From NCBI GenBank assembly GCA_902565305.1, contig CACFEJ010000008.1, positions 1 through 59,894 on the forward strand: DNA of 59,894 bases, in the 5' to 3' direction. How positions within the stretch are numbered: the first letter of the stretch is position 1; every line of letters begins with the position of its first letter. Under the pieces are notes generated by a model. The model did not search any database. It was not told the DNA's origin and saw nothing but the letters and a program-made list of their open reading frames with translations. Below are positions 44,563-54,172 of the stretch, in pieces. Made by a program: the position numbers and the translations under genes. The DNA comes from an uncultured Prochlorococcus sp. Its GTDB lineage: Bacteria > Cyanobacteriota > Cyanobacteriia > PCC-6307 > Cyanobiaceae.

Positions 44563-45468
44563 TTATATTTTTAAAGGTGAAGAATTATTAAAACATTTTA
44601 AAAGTTCATTTCGCCAATGAGAATTTTTCAAGCCAATAGTTTTTTTTGTTTTAAAAGTATCTAGAACAGAATATTTAGGTCTCTGAGTCTTAGAGGGATA
44701 TTCATTTGATTGAATTGGTTTTATTTCACCAGCTTTTTTTATCAATCCAGTCTCTAAACATATATCTTTAATTGTCACTGCTAAGTCATACCAGCTAGCT
44801 AAACCATCATTACAAAAGTGGTTTATTATAGGGAAAGACTTATTTTTTTTGGTATATTCCTCATTTTTCTTTATTGTTTTCCAAATTGCATCAGCTAAAG
44901 ATAGTGTAGTTGTTGGTGATGATATTTGATCACATATAACTTTTATTTCATCTCGATTATTCAGTAATTGCATTATTTTTAAAGCAAAATTGTTTCCATT
45001 GGGGCCAACCAACCAACTAGTTCTTAGAATATTTGACTGATTATTGCTAGGTAGGTATTGTTTGATATATTCTTCGCCTTTTGCTTTGGAGAAACCATAT
45101 TTGTTTATTGGTGAAACTTTTTGATCTGTTTTGTAGGGATAGTTTTGTTGACCATTAAAAACATAATCAGTACTTATTTGTAAAAGTTTACCCCCTGATT
45201 TAGATAAGGCTTTTGCCAAAATTTGAGGTCCTAAAGCATTGATTTTGTATGCGAGTTCTTCTTCTATTTCGGCTTTCTCAACATTTGTAAATGCGCCGGA
45301 ATTAATTATCCAGTCTGGTGAGAGATTAAGAATATATTCGTAGCATTCCTTGGTTTTTTTTAAATCAAATTCAAGTCTAGATGGGGTAATTAGATAAATA
45401 TCGTTAGGTGAACTTTTTATAATTTCCCTTCCTAACTGACCAGTAGAACCAATTAAGAGTATTTTCAT
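44563..45468 (-). CDS. rfbD: dTDP-4-dehydrorhamnose reductase RfbD
   Basis: A 301-residue SDR-type reductase: ILLIGSTGQLGREIIKSSP at the N-terminus, INSGAFTNVEKAEIEEELAY, LLQISTDYVFNGQQNYPY, and the catalytic Tyr-x3-Lys in INKYGFSKAKGEEY, followed by ILRTSWLVGPNGNNF. It carries out the last step of dTDP-L-rhamnose synthesis. The ATG overlaps the stop of rfbC by one base. With rfbA and rfbB at 33-35 kb it completes the pathway, but the four genes are split around the glycosyltransferase cassette. Confidence 0.94.
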   Translation of the reverse strand: MKILLIGSTGQLGREIIKSSPNDIYLITPSRLEFDLKKTKECYEYILNLSPDWIINSGAFTNVEKAEIEEELAYKINALGPQILAKALSKSGGKLLQISTDYVFNGQQNYPYKTDQKVSPINKYGFSKAKGEEYIKQYLPSNNQSNILRTSWLVGPNGNNFALKIMQLLNNRDEIKVICDQISSPTTTLSLADAIWKTIKKNEEYTKKNKSFPIINHFCNDGLASWYDLAVTIKDICLETGLIKKAGEIKPIQSNEYPSKTQRPKYSVLDTFKTKKTIGLKNSHWRNELLKCFNNSSPLKI

Positions 45469-46055
45469 TAAAAAACCTCTCCTTTTTTGATAACAGATTG
45501 CAATGATAATCCATTAATATCCTTAAAAGATAAATTAGGTTCAAGTAACTTGTTATTTAATCTTGGCCATTCAATTGAAATTGAAGGATCATTCCATAAA
45601 ATAGTTCTTTCTAGGTCTTTTTCCCAAAAATCAGTGACTTTATATTCAAGTATTGCCTCTTCACTTAAAGTTAGAAATCCGTGAGCAAATCCTTTTGGGA
45701 TCCAGATTTGATTTTTGTCTTGACAATTTAATATCAAACTTGTCCATGATTTAAATGTATTAGATTTTTGTCTTAAATCAACTATTACATCAAATACTAT
45801 CCCTTTTGTTACTCTTACAAGTTTTCCCTGGGCCATAGGATTTAGTTGGTAATGAAGCCCTCTAAGAGTTCCTCTCTCAGAGAAAGATTGATTATCTTGC
45901 ACAAAGGAAGTTTCAGAATTTATTTTGGCTTCAAAATCTTTAGCATTCCAGGTTTCATAAAAATAACCTCTTTCGTCATTAAATATTTTGGGTTTAATTT
46001 CCAGAGGGCCATTAATTATTTGATTTTCTTTGTTCCTTAATTTATTTACTTTCAT
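45468..46055 (-). CDS. rfbC: dTDP-4-dehydrorhamnose 3,5-epimerase RfbC
   Basis: A 195-residue cupin epimerase: LEIKPKIFNDERGYFYETWN, FVQDNQSFSERGTLRGLHYQ (catalytic His), GKLVRVTKGIVFDVIVDLR, IWIPKGFAHGFLTLSEEA and EYKVTDFW. It epimerises dTDP-4-keto-6-deoxyglucose before reduction by RfbD. It lies 2 bp after the Wzy-like gene and overlaps rfbD, in the same minus-strand operon. Length and motifs are standard. Confidence 0.95.
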   Translation of the reverse strand: MKVNKLRNKENQIINGPLEIKPKIFNDERGYFYETWNAKDFEAKINSETSFVQDNQSFSERGTLRGLHYQLNPMAQGKLVRVTKGIVFDVIVDLRQKSNTFKSWTSLILNCQDKNQIWIPKGFAHGFLTLSEEAILEYKVTDFWEKDLERTILWNDPSISIEWPRLNNKLLEPNLSFKDINGLSLQSVIKKGEVF

Positions 46056-46057
46056 GA

Positions 46058-47380
46058 TTAGGTTTTAGTTGCTTCTATATTTTTTGGGTGATCTAAAACA
46101 CCTTTTAATCCTGCGAGTAATATCCAAAAAACTATACTTATTCTTGCGTCAAAATATACTATATCAAAAGAATGATGTATCAAAAATATTATTGTTGATG
46201 TCCACCATGCTTTTTCATAATAATTATTTTTTATTTTTGAAATATAGATTTTTTTAAAAGTTCTAAAAATAAGTATTCCAATAAATATGAAAATTAATAT
46301 TGAAGTAATCAAACCATAACTAATTGATAATTCTAAAAATAAATTGTGCGGATGCCCTTTCCATTCTCCATATTGGGTAAAATAAAGGATTGGGAAGCTT
46401 GCTGCCCCCCATCCAAAAAATGGTTTATCTAGAATTAAATTTACAGCTTTTTCCCAAATTAAGAATCTTGAGAGGTTCTCATAAGTTAAAGATAAGTCAT
46501 TAAAATTTGAAAGGATATTATTAGGTATTAAAAAACAAAAAATACTCTTAAAATTCTCAGAAGAAATTGGCAGAACGCATAAAATAATTGACATAAATAT
46601 TATAAAGACCAAAGGAAGGAACCAAATTATTACGCCTTTACCAAACATTAAAGGGATTGATGCCAAGATTCCTAAAAATGCCCCTCTTGAGTTTATTAAG
46701 CTTATTGCAAAAATAAATAAAACACATAAAAAGAAAACTACTAAAAATTTTAATTTGTTCTCCTCTTTTTTTTTCTGAGATAAGTATGCAATTAGAAAAG
46801 GCCAAGTCATTGCCAACCACGCCCCAGTGTAGTTTGGATTATTAAATAATCCTGTTACAGGCGTATTAATATCTGTTCTAGATCTTTGATACCAAACTAT
46901 AAACCCGTTAAATAATTTATATGGTCCATACCATTCAAGGAAATATTGCGTAAAACAACTAAATATTACTGGGACTGCGCCTAAAATAAGAGCCTTTGCT
47001 ATTAAGGATCTCTGCTTAGGATTTTGGACATATATTTGAGCTCCAAAATAAATAAAAAAGAGTGGTATCCAATTCGCTAACCCAGCCCAATTTAAAAAAG
47101 GCTCCCAATTAGTAATTTCTGCTGTGTCCCAAAAAGAGGTAATTATACTTTTTGTAATCATTATGAAACCAGCAAGTATTAATAAATAATTTAAATTGTC
47201 TTTTTTGAGATTCTCATAATTTTTTTTTAAACCAGAAAATATTGGGAATAATATTATTAAAAAAGCTACTGCAGGAGCAGAAGCAAGAAAAAATATGCCT
47301 AATAAAAATACTTTAAAAGTTAATTCTTTTCTCTCAAACTCAATAAAATTTAGGGTTTTTTTCAGTAACATATGATTCAC
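46058..47380 (-). CDS. O-antigen ligase/polymerase-like membrane protein (Wzy/WaaL-type)
   Basis: A 440-residue protein with about ten to twelve membrane segments and the large periplasmic loop of the O-antigen ligase/polymerase family (PF04932 type): LINSRGAFLGILASIPL, then FFGWGAASFPIL and GHPHNLFLELSISYGL, where the His-Asn-x6-Glu-like block is typical. It probably polymerises the Wzx-exported repeat unit; a ligase role is the alternative. It is the first gene of the minus-strand operon. The GTG at 47380 or the ATG at 47371 may be used; neither has a clear ribosome binding site. Confidence 0.83.
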   Translation of the reverse strand: MNHMLLKKTLNFIEFERKELTFKVFLLGIFFLASAPAVAFLIILFPIFSGLKKNYENLKKDNLNYLLILAGFIMITKSIITSFWDTAEITNWEPFLNWAGLANWIPLFFIYFGAQIYVQNPKQRSLIAKALILGAVPVIFSCFTQYFLEWYGPYKLFNGFIVWYQRSRTDINTPVTGLFNNPNYTGAWLAMTWPFLIAYLSQKKKEENKLKFLVVFFLCVLFIFAISLINSRGAFLGILASIPLMFGKGVIIWFLPLVFIIFMSIILCVLPISSENFKSIFCFLIPNNILSNFNDLSLTYENLSRFLIWEKAVNLILDKPFFGWGAASFPILYFTQYGEWKGHPHNLFLELSISYGLITSILIFIFIGILIFRTFKKIYISKIKNNYYEKAWWTSTIIFLIHHSFDIVYFDARISIVFWILLAGLKGVLDHPKNIEATKT

Positions 47381-47469
47381 ATTTTTTTATTTAAAAAATA
47401 GCTAATTTATAAATAATTACCCTACTAAATTTTTTGATCTTCCCATTTTTAAAAACTTAACTAATAGAA

Positions 47470-47543
<74 letters not shown>

Positions 47544-47677
47544 ATCTTTTCATTATATCTGACGCTATAAGCCTAAACAATCTAAGTAAATTCTTTTTTG
47601 ATTTTTAGTAAATATTTTGAGTTTTATTTTATTTCAATAAGAAGTAACTTAAAATAATATAAAATGCGAGTTTAATT

Positions 47678-48361
47678 TTGACCAAAAGACTTACTGAAAA
47701 ACAAAAAGAAGAAATAGTAAAAAGTTTTAAATCTGGTACTGTAATTGATGTGTTATCAGAAAAATATAATTGTACTATTCCTACAATCATAAGAAATCTA
47801 AAGAAAATTCTTGGAATCTCTAAATATAAAGAGTATTTAAATAAAAGTAAATCTTTAGAAGGAAAATCTATAAATAATAAAAATCACAAAAATGATTTAT
47901 TCAAAACAAATTCTGATGAGGCAGATTTAGTTAAAGATTCAAATGATCCCATGGTTTTAAATGAAAAACAAACTTCTTCAAACTTTGCTTCAGGGGATTA
48001 TTTTTTAGAAATTGCTCCTATTGATTATGAAATTGATAATTCATCTCGCAAAGAGTTATCCTCAGTTCCTCTCTCAGAATTGGATTTACCTAAAGTTGTT
48101 TATATGATTGTGGATAAGAAAATTGAATTAGAAATAAAATTATTAAAAGATTTTCCAGAGTGGGATTTCCTGCCTCATGATGATTTGAATAGGAAGGTTA
48201 TAGAAATATTTTTTGATTTGAATATTGCTAAAAGATCTTGTAAAAAGGAGCAAAAGGTACTTAAAATTCCTAACACTGATGTTTTTAGAATTGCAGCACG
48301 TTTTCTTATTGAAAAAGGAATTTCAAGAATTGTTTGTGCTGAAAACCTAATAGCTCTTTGA
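47678..48361 (+). CDS. HTH-containing hypothetical protein
   Basis: A 227-residue protein. The N-terminus (residues about 5-45: LTEKQKEEIVKSFKSG, VLSEKYNCTIPTIIRNLKKI) looks like a helix-turn-helix of the resolvase/transposase-like kind. A low-complexity polar linker follows, and residues about 140-227 form a conserved-looking domain (PKVVYMIVDKKIELEIKLL, DFPEWDFLPHDDLNRKVIEI, FRIAARFLIEKGISRIVC). The function is unknown; DNA binding is inferred. The start is TTG at 47678 because the nearby ATG at 47664 runs into a stop at once. It is the first gene after the tRNA at the island edge. Confidence 0.65.
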   Translation: MTKRLTEKQKEEIVKSFKSGTVIDVLSEKYNCTIPTIIRNLKKILGISKYKEYLNKSKSLEGKSINNKNHKNDLFKTNSDEADLVKDSNDPMVLNEKQTSSNFASGDYFLEIAPIDYEIDNSSRKELSSVPLSELDLPKVVYMIVDKKIELEIKLLKDFPEWDFLPHDDLNRKVIEIFFDLNIAKRSCKKEQKVLKIPNTDVFRIAARFLIEKGISRIVCAENLIAL

Positions 48362-48369
48362 GCTATGTT

Positions 48370-48588
48370 TTATTCATTAATCTTATCAAGAACTAGAAAA
48401 CTTCCAAAAATTGAACCTAATATAAAACTGGAGCCCAGTATAAAACTTATTGGGAGTTCAATTGTTTCGTCGATTAAAAAGTCTACTTTACTTTTATTTG
48501 AACTATTTTGTATTCCAACAATTAAGACTAAAAATAAACATGCGTTGAAAATTGATGATAAGAATAATTTTTTAACTAATAAGTTCAT
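48370..48588 (-). CDS. LapA/DUF1049-like small membrane protein
   Basis: A 72-residue protein with two membrane helices, FLSSIFNACLFLVLIVGIQ and ISFILGSSFILGSIFGSFLV, joined by NSSNKSKVDFLIDETIELP. The pattern of helix, polar strand, then glycine-rich helix matches the LapA (DUF1049) family, which in E. coli works in LPS assembly. A reading frame on the other strand of the same stretch is a shadow. It lies 25 bp after the start of rsmI on the same strand as that gene. Confidence 0.72.
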   Translation of the reverse strand: MNLLVKKLFLSSIFNACLFLVLIVGIQNSSNKSKVDFLIDETIELPISFILGSSFILGSIFGSFLVLDKINE

Positions 48589-48613
48589 TTAGATTAATCT
48601 TTTTATTTAAATT

Positions 48614-49474
48614 TTAAATCATATTATAAATCTCGCTTTTTTTTAATCCATTTTTCTTTGCTAGGTATTTAGAAGCAGCTGATAAGCTTAATCCTGCTTT
48701 TATTAAATCATCTAGATCTTTTTTTATAATTAATTTATCGTGCTTTATATCTTTTTCTTTAAAACCTTTTAAAACAATTGTTATTTCACCAATAATATCC
48801 TTATCTTTGAAGAATTCTATAACTTCATTAATATTATTCCCAACATGTTCTTCAAATTTCTTTGTTAATTCTCTTCCTACCATTATCTCCCTGTCGCCTC
48901 CACAAAATTCAAATAATTCTTTTAATAATTTTCTGAGTCTCTTCGGCGATTCATAAATTATTGTTGTTTTTTCAGTTTTACTAATTTCTAAAAGTATTTT
49001 TTCTCTATTTATTTGTTTTTTAGGCAGAAAGCCTTCAAATACAAAACTAGAGGAAGGTAAACCACTTGAAACAAGTGCAGTTATTGCTGCACATGCTCCT
49101 GGGACGCAGATTAAGTCAATTCCTTCCAATTTTGCACTCCTTGCAATATGCTCTCCCGGATCGCAAATCCCTGGCATGCCAGCATCACTTACTATTGCTA
49201 TTGATTTTCCTTCTTTGAGATCTTTTATTATTTTGGGATTTTTAATTGAAGAATTATGTTTATTAAAACTTATGAGTTTATTCGAGATATTGAATTTGTT
49301 CATTATTTTTCTTGTTTGTCTTGTATCTTCACAAGCTACTAAAGAAACATTTTTAAGAATATTTAACGCTCTATGGGAGATATCATTTAAATTACCAATT
49401 GGCGTTCCAACAATATATAAAATTCCTTTTTCGGGTTCATCTTTTCTATGGGATAATAAGGAATTATTATTCAT
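48614..49474 (-). CDS. rsmI: 16S rRNA (cytidine-1402-2'-O)-methyltransferase RsmI
   Basis: A 286-residue tetrapyrrole-methylase-fold enzyme: ILYIVGTPIGNLNDISHRAL, VACEDTRQTRKIMNKF, IAIVSDAGMPGICDPGEHIA, CVPGACAAITALVSSGLPSS and FEGFLPKK. It 2'-O-methylates C1402 in the decoding centre of 16S rRNA. The ATG at 49474 lies only 3 bp from the divergent ATG of the CysQ-like gene, so each promoter must reach into the other gene. Length and motifs are standard. Confidence 0.95.
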   Translation of the reverse strand: MNNNSLLSHRKDEPEKGILYIVGTPIGNLNDISHRALNILKNVSLVACEDTRQTRKIMNKFNISNKLISFNKHNSSIKNPKIIKDLKEGKSIAIVSDAGMPGICDPGEHIARSAKLEGIDLICVPGACAAITALVSSGLPSSSFVFEGFLPKKQINREKILLEISKTEKTTIIYESPKRLRKLLKELFEFCGGDREIMVGRELTKKFEEHVGNNINEVIEFFKDKDIIGEITIVLKGFKEKDIKHDKLIIKKDLDDLIKAGLSLSAASKYLAKKNGLKKSEIYNMI

Positions 49475-49477
49475 TTA

Positions 49478-50377
49478 ATGATTGAATTACCTTCAGGAGT
49501 ACATATTAATAATCTTATCGATGATATAAGAATTTTCAGCTGGCAAGCTGCAGATATTTTGCTTTATTACTCTAAATTGTTAGAAGATTCAAACGATAAA
49601 AGCAACATACTTAAAAACAATAGTGAAGAAGATCCTGTTACTCTGGCTGATTTGAAAGTTAACGAAATAATCATTACAAAAATAAATCAAAATTATAAAA
49701 AAATTAACTGGGATATTTTGAGCGAAGAAAATGTTAAAACTTCAGAAACCTTTGTTAATAAGAATGACTGGGTATGGGTTCTTGATCCTCTTGATGGAAC
49801 AAAAGATTTCATCCAGGGAACAGGCAACTATGCAATGCATTTGGCATTGAACTTTAAAGAGAAACCATATATCGGGTTTGTTTTGATTCCTGATAAAAAT
49901 CAATTATGGATTACAGATGGAAAAAAAACATGGTGTGAAAAAAGAGATGGTACAAAATATAAACCAAATCTTTCAAATAATAAGAATCTTAAAGAAATGA
50001 CTTTAGTAACAAGTAAAAATCATGGAAATGAGATTTTGGCAAATTTAATTCAAAAAATTAATTTTCGCAAAGTCGAAATTATGGGAAGTATTGGCTGCAA
50101 AATAGCATCTATAGTTAGAGGTGATAGTGATATTTATATTTGTCTTAGTTTACCGGGTAAAAGCTCACCAAAAGATTGGGATTTTGCTGCACCAGAATCT
50201 ATTCTGAAGGCAGCTGGTGGAGCAATTACAGATTTAGATAATCAAGAACTAACTTATGGGAAAACAGGTTTCAAGCAAGGGGGTGTAATAGTCGCTACGA
50301 GCAATAGGAGTACTCATGGGAGTATTTGTCTCGAAATAAAGAAAATTATTGAGGATAATGGAATTTATCCTCTTTAG
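49478..50377 (+). CDS. cysQ: 3'(2'),5'-bisphosphate nucleotidase (CysQ-like)
   Basis: A 299-residue inositol-phosphatase-fold enzyme. The metal-site motifs are EEDPVTLADLKVNEIII, ILSEE, and VLDPLDGTKDFIQGTGNYA; the late SPKDWDFAAPESILKAAGGA holds the second conserved Asp block. It splits 3'-phosphoadenosine 5'-phosphate, the by-product of PAPS use, to AMP and phosphate. The island's sulfotransferase-like gene would make the same by-product, though the main role is sulfate assimilation. Its end lies 3 bp from the end of pnp. Confidence 0.9.
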   Translation: MIELPSGVHINNLIDDIRIFSWQAADILLYYSKLLEDSNDKSNILKNNSEEDPVTLADLKVNEIIITKINQNYKKINWDILSEENVKTSETFVNKNDWVWVLDPLDGTKDFIQGTGNYAMHLALNFKEKPYIGFVLIPDKNQLWITDGKKTWCEKRDGTKYKPNLSNNKNLKEMTLVTSKNHGNEILANLIQKINFRKVEIMGSIGCKIASIVRGDSDIYICLSLPGKSSPKDWDFAAPESILKAAGGAITDLDNQELTYGKTGFKQGGVIVATSNRSTHGSICLEIKKIIEDNGIYPL

Positions 50378-50380
50378 TTT

Positions 50381-52546
50381 TTAATTAAGTGGAGCAACTG
50401 GAGTAGGGGTTGGTTCTGGATAAGACATTCCATTATTTTGTCCCACGCCCCTTAGTGTAAGATTAATCCGTCCTCTGCTATCAATTTCTCTAACTCTTAC
50501 GGTCACCTCATCTCCTTGTCTAACTACATCTTCAACTCTCTCAACCCTTGCCTCAGATAACTGAGAAATGTGAACCATTCCTTCTTTTCCTGGCAATATT
50601 TCTACGAAAGCACCTATAGGTATTATTCTTGTTACCACTCCAGAGAATATTTCACCTTCATGAACCTTGCGGGTTAGTCCTTCTATTATTTTTTGAGCTT
50701 CTTCTGCAGCAGCTCCGTCATGAGAAGCAATAGTAACAATCCCACCATCTTCTATATCTATTTTTGTATTCGTTCTCTCAGTTATTCCTTTTATGGTTCT
50801 TCCACCAGGTCCAATAACTGTCCCTATAAGCTCAGGATCAATTCTAAAGCTCAATAGTCGGGGAGCATGAGGAGAAAGGGAATCTTGAGGCTTGTCTATT
50901 GCTGCTTGCATCTTTTCTAAAATATGTAATCTTGCAGGACGCGCTTTTTTAATCGCATCAGAAATTATAGAGAGTGGTAAACCTGTAATTTTCATATCCA
51001 TTTGTAAAGCAGTTATCCCCTTATCAGTACCTGCAACTTTAAAGTCCATATCTCCTAGAAAGTCTTCAATGCCTTGAATATCTGTAAGAATTCTTACTTC
51101 TTTACCTTCTTTGATTAAACCCATGGCAGTTCCACTTACAGGAGCTTTTAAAGGAACCCCTGCATCTAATAATGAAAGCGTGCTTCCACATACAGAACCC
51201 ATTGAAGTTGATCCGTTAGAACTTAAAACTTCGCTCACTACCCTTAAGACATAAGGGAATGTTTCTTTGCCAGGCAATACAGGAATTATTGCTCTCTCTG
51301 CTAATGCGCCATGGCCTATTTCCCTTCTACCAGGTGTTCTCATTGGTCTTGTTTCTCCTACTGAATAAGGAGGGAAATTGTAGTGATGTAAATAAGTTTT
51401 TTCAGTACTTGGATTCAGGTCGTCCATTTCTTGAGCATCACTAGGCGTACCTAATGTGGTTGTGGATAAAACTTGGGTTAAACCTCTTTGAAATAAAGCC
51501 GATCCGTGGACTCTTTTTGGAAGAATTCCTGCAGAAGCTGAAATTTTTCTAACTTCGTCGAGATCTCTCCCATCAACTCTTTTCCCATCATTTATGATTT
51601 GTGACCTCATTAATTTTTTTGTTAATTTCTTAAAATCAGAACTTAGTAACTTATCATTCTCAGAAAGAAGATCTTTTAATTGGTTTTCCTCTTTCAAAGA
51701 ATCAATTTTACCTTGAGCTTCAACTTTTATTTTTTCGAGTTCAAGATCTCTCTCTTCTTTTGAAAGGTCAAATTTCTTTAAAACTAAATTAATAGGTTTT
51801 GAGCAATTTTTCTCTAAATAAGAAAGCAATGTTTTATCTTCTTCAGGAGCAGATGGCTTAATCTGTTTTATTCCTAAATCTTTTAGTAAATCTTCTTGCG
51901 ATTTAATAAGTTCAGTAACAGCTTCATAACCAAAATCTATAGCTTCGATAGTATCTTGTTCCGATAACTGGTTAGCACCTGCCTCAATCATGACGATCCC
52001 TTCAGGTGTACCTGCTACAACAATGTCTAAATCTCCTCTTTCTATCTCTCTATAACTTGGATTTAAAATGAAATCATCTCCTATGAGACCAACTCTAACT
52101 GCAGCCATTGGCCCATAAAATGGAATCTCTCCAAGTAAAGTTGCTATTGAAGCCCCAGTAACAGCTAAAACATCTGCTGGCACTCTTTCATCAAGAGAAA
52201 GACAAGAGGCAACAATTTGTATCTCGTCTCTCATCCATGATGGAAAAAGTGGCCTCATTGGTCTATCAATCAATCTTGCTATTAAAGTCGCTCTTTCTGG
52301 AGGGCGACCTTCTCTCCTCATAAAACCACCGGGAATTCTTCCAGCAGCATATAGCTTCTCCTCATAGTCACATATTAGAGGTAGAAAGTCTGAAGGATCT
52401 TTTTTTATAGTTTTTGTTGCTGTAACTAATAGAGAGGTGTCACCGCACTCAATCATTACTGATCCATTTGCTTGAGGAGCATATAGTCCTGTAGTTAGTC
52501 GTATCTCTCGTCCGTCAAACGTGATCGACTTATTTTGTCCTTCCAC
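50381..52546 (-). CDS. pnp: Polyribonucleotide nucleotidyltransferase
   Basis: A 721-residue PNPase that degrades RNA phosphorolytically from the 3' end. Domains in order are a first RNase PH domain (residues 1-220), a helical linker (240-320), a second RNase PH domain (325-545; [19 protein letters not shown]), a KH domain ([18 protein letters not shown]) and an S1 domain ([20 protein letters not shown], ending near 700). The start is GTG at 52546. The coding text is less AT-rich than the island genes, as expected for a core gene. Confidence 0.97.
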   Translation of the reverse strand: MEGQNKSITFDGREIRLTTGLYAPQANGSVMIECGDTSLLVTATKTIKKDPSDFLPLICDYEEKLYAAGRIPGGFMRREGRPPERATLIARLIDRPMRPLFPSWMRDEIQIVASCLSLDERVPADVLAVTGASIATLLGEIPFYGPMAAVRVGLIGDDFILNPSYREIERGDLDIVVAGTPEGIVMIEAGANQLSEQDTIEAIDFGYEAVTELIKSQEDLLKDLGIKQIKPSAPEEDKTLLSYLEKNCSKPINLVLKKFDLSKEERDLELEKIKVEAQGKIDSLKEENQLKDLLSENDKLLSSDFKKLTKKLMRSQIINDGKRVDGRDLDEVRKISASAGILPKRVHGSALFQRGLTQVLSTTTLGTPSDAQEMDDLNPSTEKTYLHHYNFPPYSVGETRPMRTPGRREIGHGALAERAIIPVLPGKETFPYVLRVVSEVLSSNGSTSMGSVCGSTLSLLDAGVPLKAPVSGTAMGLIKEGKEVRILTDIQGIEDFLGDMDFKVAGTDKGITALQMDMKITGLPLSIISDAIKKARPARLHILEKMQAAIDKPQDSLSPHAPRLLSFRIDPELIGTVIGPGGRTIKGITERTNTKIDIEDGGIVTIASHDGAAAEEAQKIIEGLTRKVHEGEIFSGVVTRIIPIGAFVEILPGKEGMVHISQLSEARVERVEDVVRQGDEVTVRVREIDSRGRINLTLRGVGQNNGMSYPEPTPTPVAPLN

Positions 52547-52717
52547 TTTTTAAATTATTAATCTATACATAATTTATTCTTACATTTTATAGGGACATAT
52601 TGAGTAAATTATTTAGATAAGCTATAAAAATTCTTAAATTTGTTCCAAAAATTAATTTATAATTGTTTAATTTTCTATTTTACGGTAGCAAATAGGGATA
52701 CAAAAAACTTACTTGTA

Positions 52718-53020
52718 CTACCAACTTGATTTAACTACTCCAGGGAGCTCACCATTATGAGCTCTTTGTCTCAACTGGTTCCTGCAAAGACCAAAGTCTC
52801 TGTAAACTCCTCTTGGTTTGCCAGTTGCCCAACATCTATTCCTAACTCTGATTGGAGCAGAGTTTCTGGGCAGACCTTGTATCTTTCTATGTATTTCTAA
52901 TCTTTCCATTGGGTCTTTTGCCGCATTGAATTGATCTAATAATGATTTCCTTTTTGCAGCATATTTCTGTACAAGCTTTTTGCGTTTGACTTCTCTCGCA
53001 ATCATTGACTTTTTAGCCAT
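52718..53020 (-). CDS. rpsN: 30S ribosomal protein S14
   Basis: A 100-residue S14 of the zinc-free type: [20 protein letters not shown], the acidic-free middle, then [20 protein letters not shown] and [20 protein letters not shown] at the end. There are single Cys residues but no CxxC pairs. It is a core gene on its own here, as in many cyanobacteria, not in an S10/spc operon. A 171-bp gap (52547-52717) separates it from pnp and holds no gene. Confidence 0.97.
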   Translation of the reverse strand: MAKKSMIAREVKRKKLVQKYAAKRKSLLDQFNAAKDPMERLEIHRKIQGLPRNSAPIRVRNRCWATGKPRGVYRDFGLCRNQLRQRAHNGELPGVVKSSW

Positions 53021-53083
53021 TTAATAGAAATTCTTTAAATTTTCTCTATTTTAACAGCTTAGATAACAATTTTAAAAATTTAT

Positions 53084-54163
53084 TTATTGGTTTAATAATC
53101 TTTGTACTATTAAAAGTTGACTAGTATCTCTTATTATGAGAAGCACACTAAGGCCAACTAAAAGAAAGAAACTTGATTGAGTAACCACCATTTGTACCTT
53201 AACTGGGACTGGTTTTCCTCTAAAACCTTCAATCAAAGTGAAAACAAGTTGTCCTCCATCCAATAGTGGTAAAGGTAAAGAATTGAGAACTGCTAAATTT
53301 ATAGAAATTAGTGCTGCAAACAATAATATTCCAGTTCCTCCTTGTTGTGATAGTTGAGCACCAATTTCAACAATTTTTACTGGCCCACTTAATTGTTGAG
53401 CTGTTGAGGAGAAATTTGTAATTAATCCTTTATAACCTTGTATTGTTTTTACCAAAAGTGATGAAAACTCATTATTGGTGTAATCAAAAAGTTCAAATAT
53501 GTTTTTTGTTTTTTTAGTCTCTTTTTTTATATTAGGTTGTAATTGAGCTCCTATTGTACCCTTCCCATCTATGTTTTTTGGGACCAAAGTTAAATCTTTC
53601 AGAACTCCATCTCTATTAATTGTTATCGAAATTGGGTTCTCTGATGCATTTTGAATCTCTTTTACTAAAGCAGAAACTGCTTGATCGCCTACTCCTAAAA
53701 TATTGCTTTCAATTTTTAAGATTTTATCACCTGCCTGTAATCCAGCAAGAGAAGCAGCCTTCTCGGGCTGAGTAGCCAAAACTAAAATTCCAGGCTCTGG
53801 ATCAAATGGAATCCCAATACTAGCTACATTTACAATCAAAATAGTATAGGCAAGAATTAAGTTAGCAAGTACCCCGGCGGATATAACAATTACTCTTTGA
53901 ATAACGGGTCTATTTTTTAAAAGATTTGGATCTTTAGGGTCAATATTATTTATTTCTTCATCAGGGAAGGAAACAAAGCCTCCTAATGGAAAAGCTCTAA
54001 TTGAGTAGGTTATGTTTTTATATCTCTTCTGGATTATTGATGGTCCAAAACCAATTGAAAATCCATCAACATAGATACCTTGCAAAATTGCCGCAAGAAA
54101 ATGTCCCATCTCATGAAAAAAAATGAGAAATCCTAGAACTGTAATTGAGGTTAAAACGTTCAT
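53084..54163 (-). CDS. rseP: Site-2 protease RseP
   Basis: A 359-residue membrane metalloprotease. The zinc motif HEMGH lies in LIFFHEMGHFLAAILQG near the N-terminus, a PDZ domain spans about residues 125-215 (EKAASLAGLQAGDKILKIES), and the second metal ligand is in LNSLPLPLLDGGQLVFTL. It cuts membrane-anchored regulators inside the bilayer. It follows serS by 9 bp on the same strand. Length is close to other cyanobacterial RseP-like proteins, which have one PDZ domain rather than two. Confidence 0.94.
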   Translation of the reverse strand: MNVLTSITVLGFLIFFHEMGHFLAAILQGIYVDGFSIGFGPSIIQKRYKNITYSIRAFPLGGFVSFPDEEINNIDPKDPNLLKNRPVIQRVIVISAGVLANLILAYTILIVNVASIGIPFDPEPGILVLATQPEKAASLAGLQAGDKILKIESNILGVGDQAVSALVKEIQNASENPISITINRDGVLKDLTLVPKNIDGKGTIGAQLQPNIKKETKKTKNIFELFDYTNNEFSSLLVKTIQGYKGLITNFSSTAQQLSGPVKIVEIGAQLSQQGGTGILLFAALISINLAVLNSLPLPLLDGGQLVFTLIEGFRGKPVPVKVQMVVTQSSFFLLVGLSVLLIIRDTSQLLIVQRLLNQ

Positions 54164-54172
54164 TTAAATATA

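Noticed and set aside
48365-48592. 75-residue plus-strand frame opposite the LapA-like gene
   Set aside because: The minus-strand frame has two clear membrane helices and a family pattern; the plus-strand text is its shadow.
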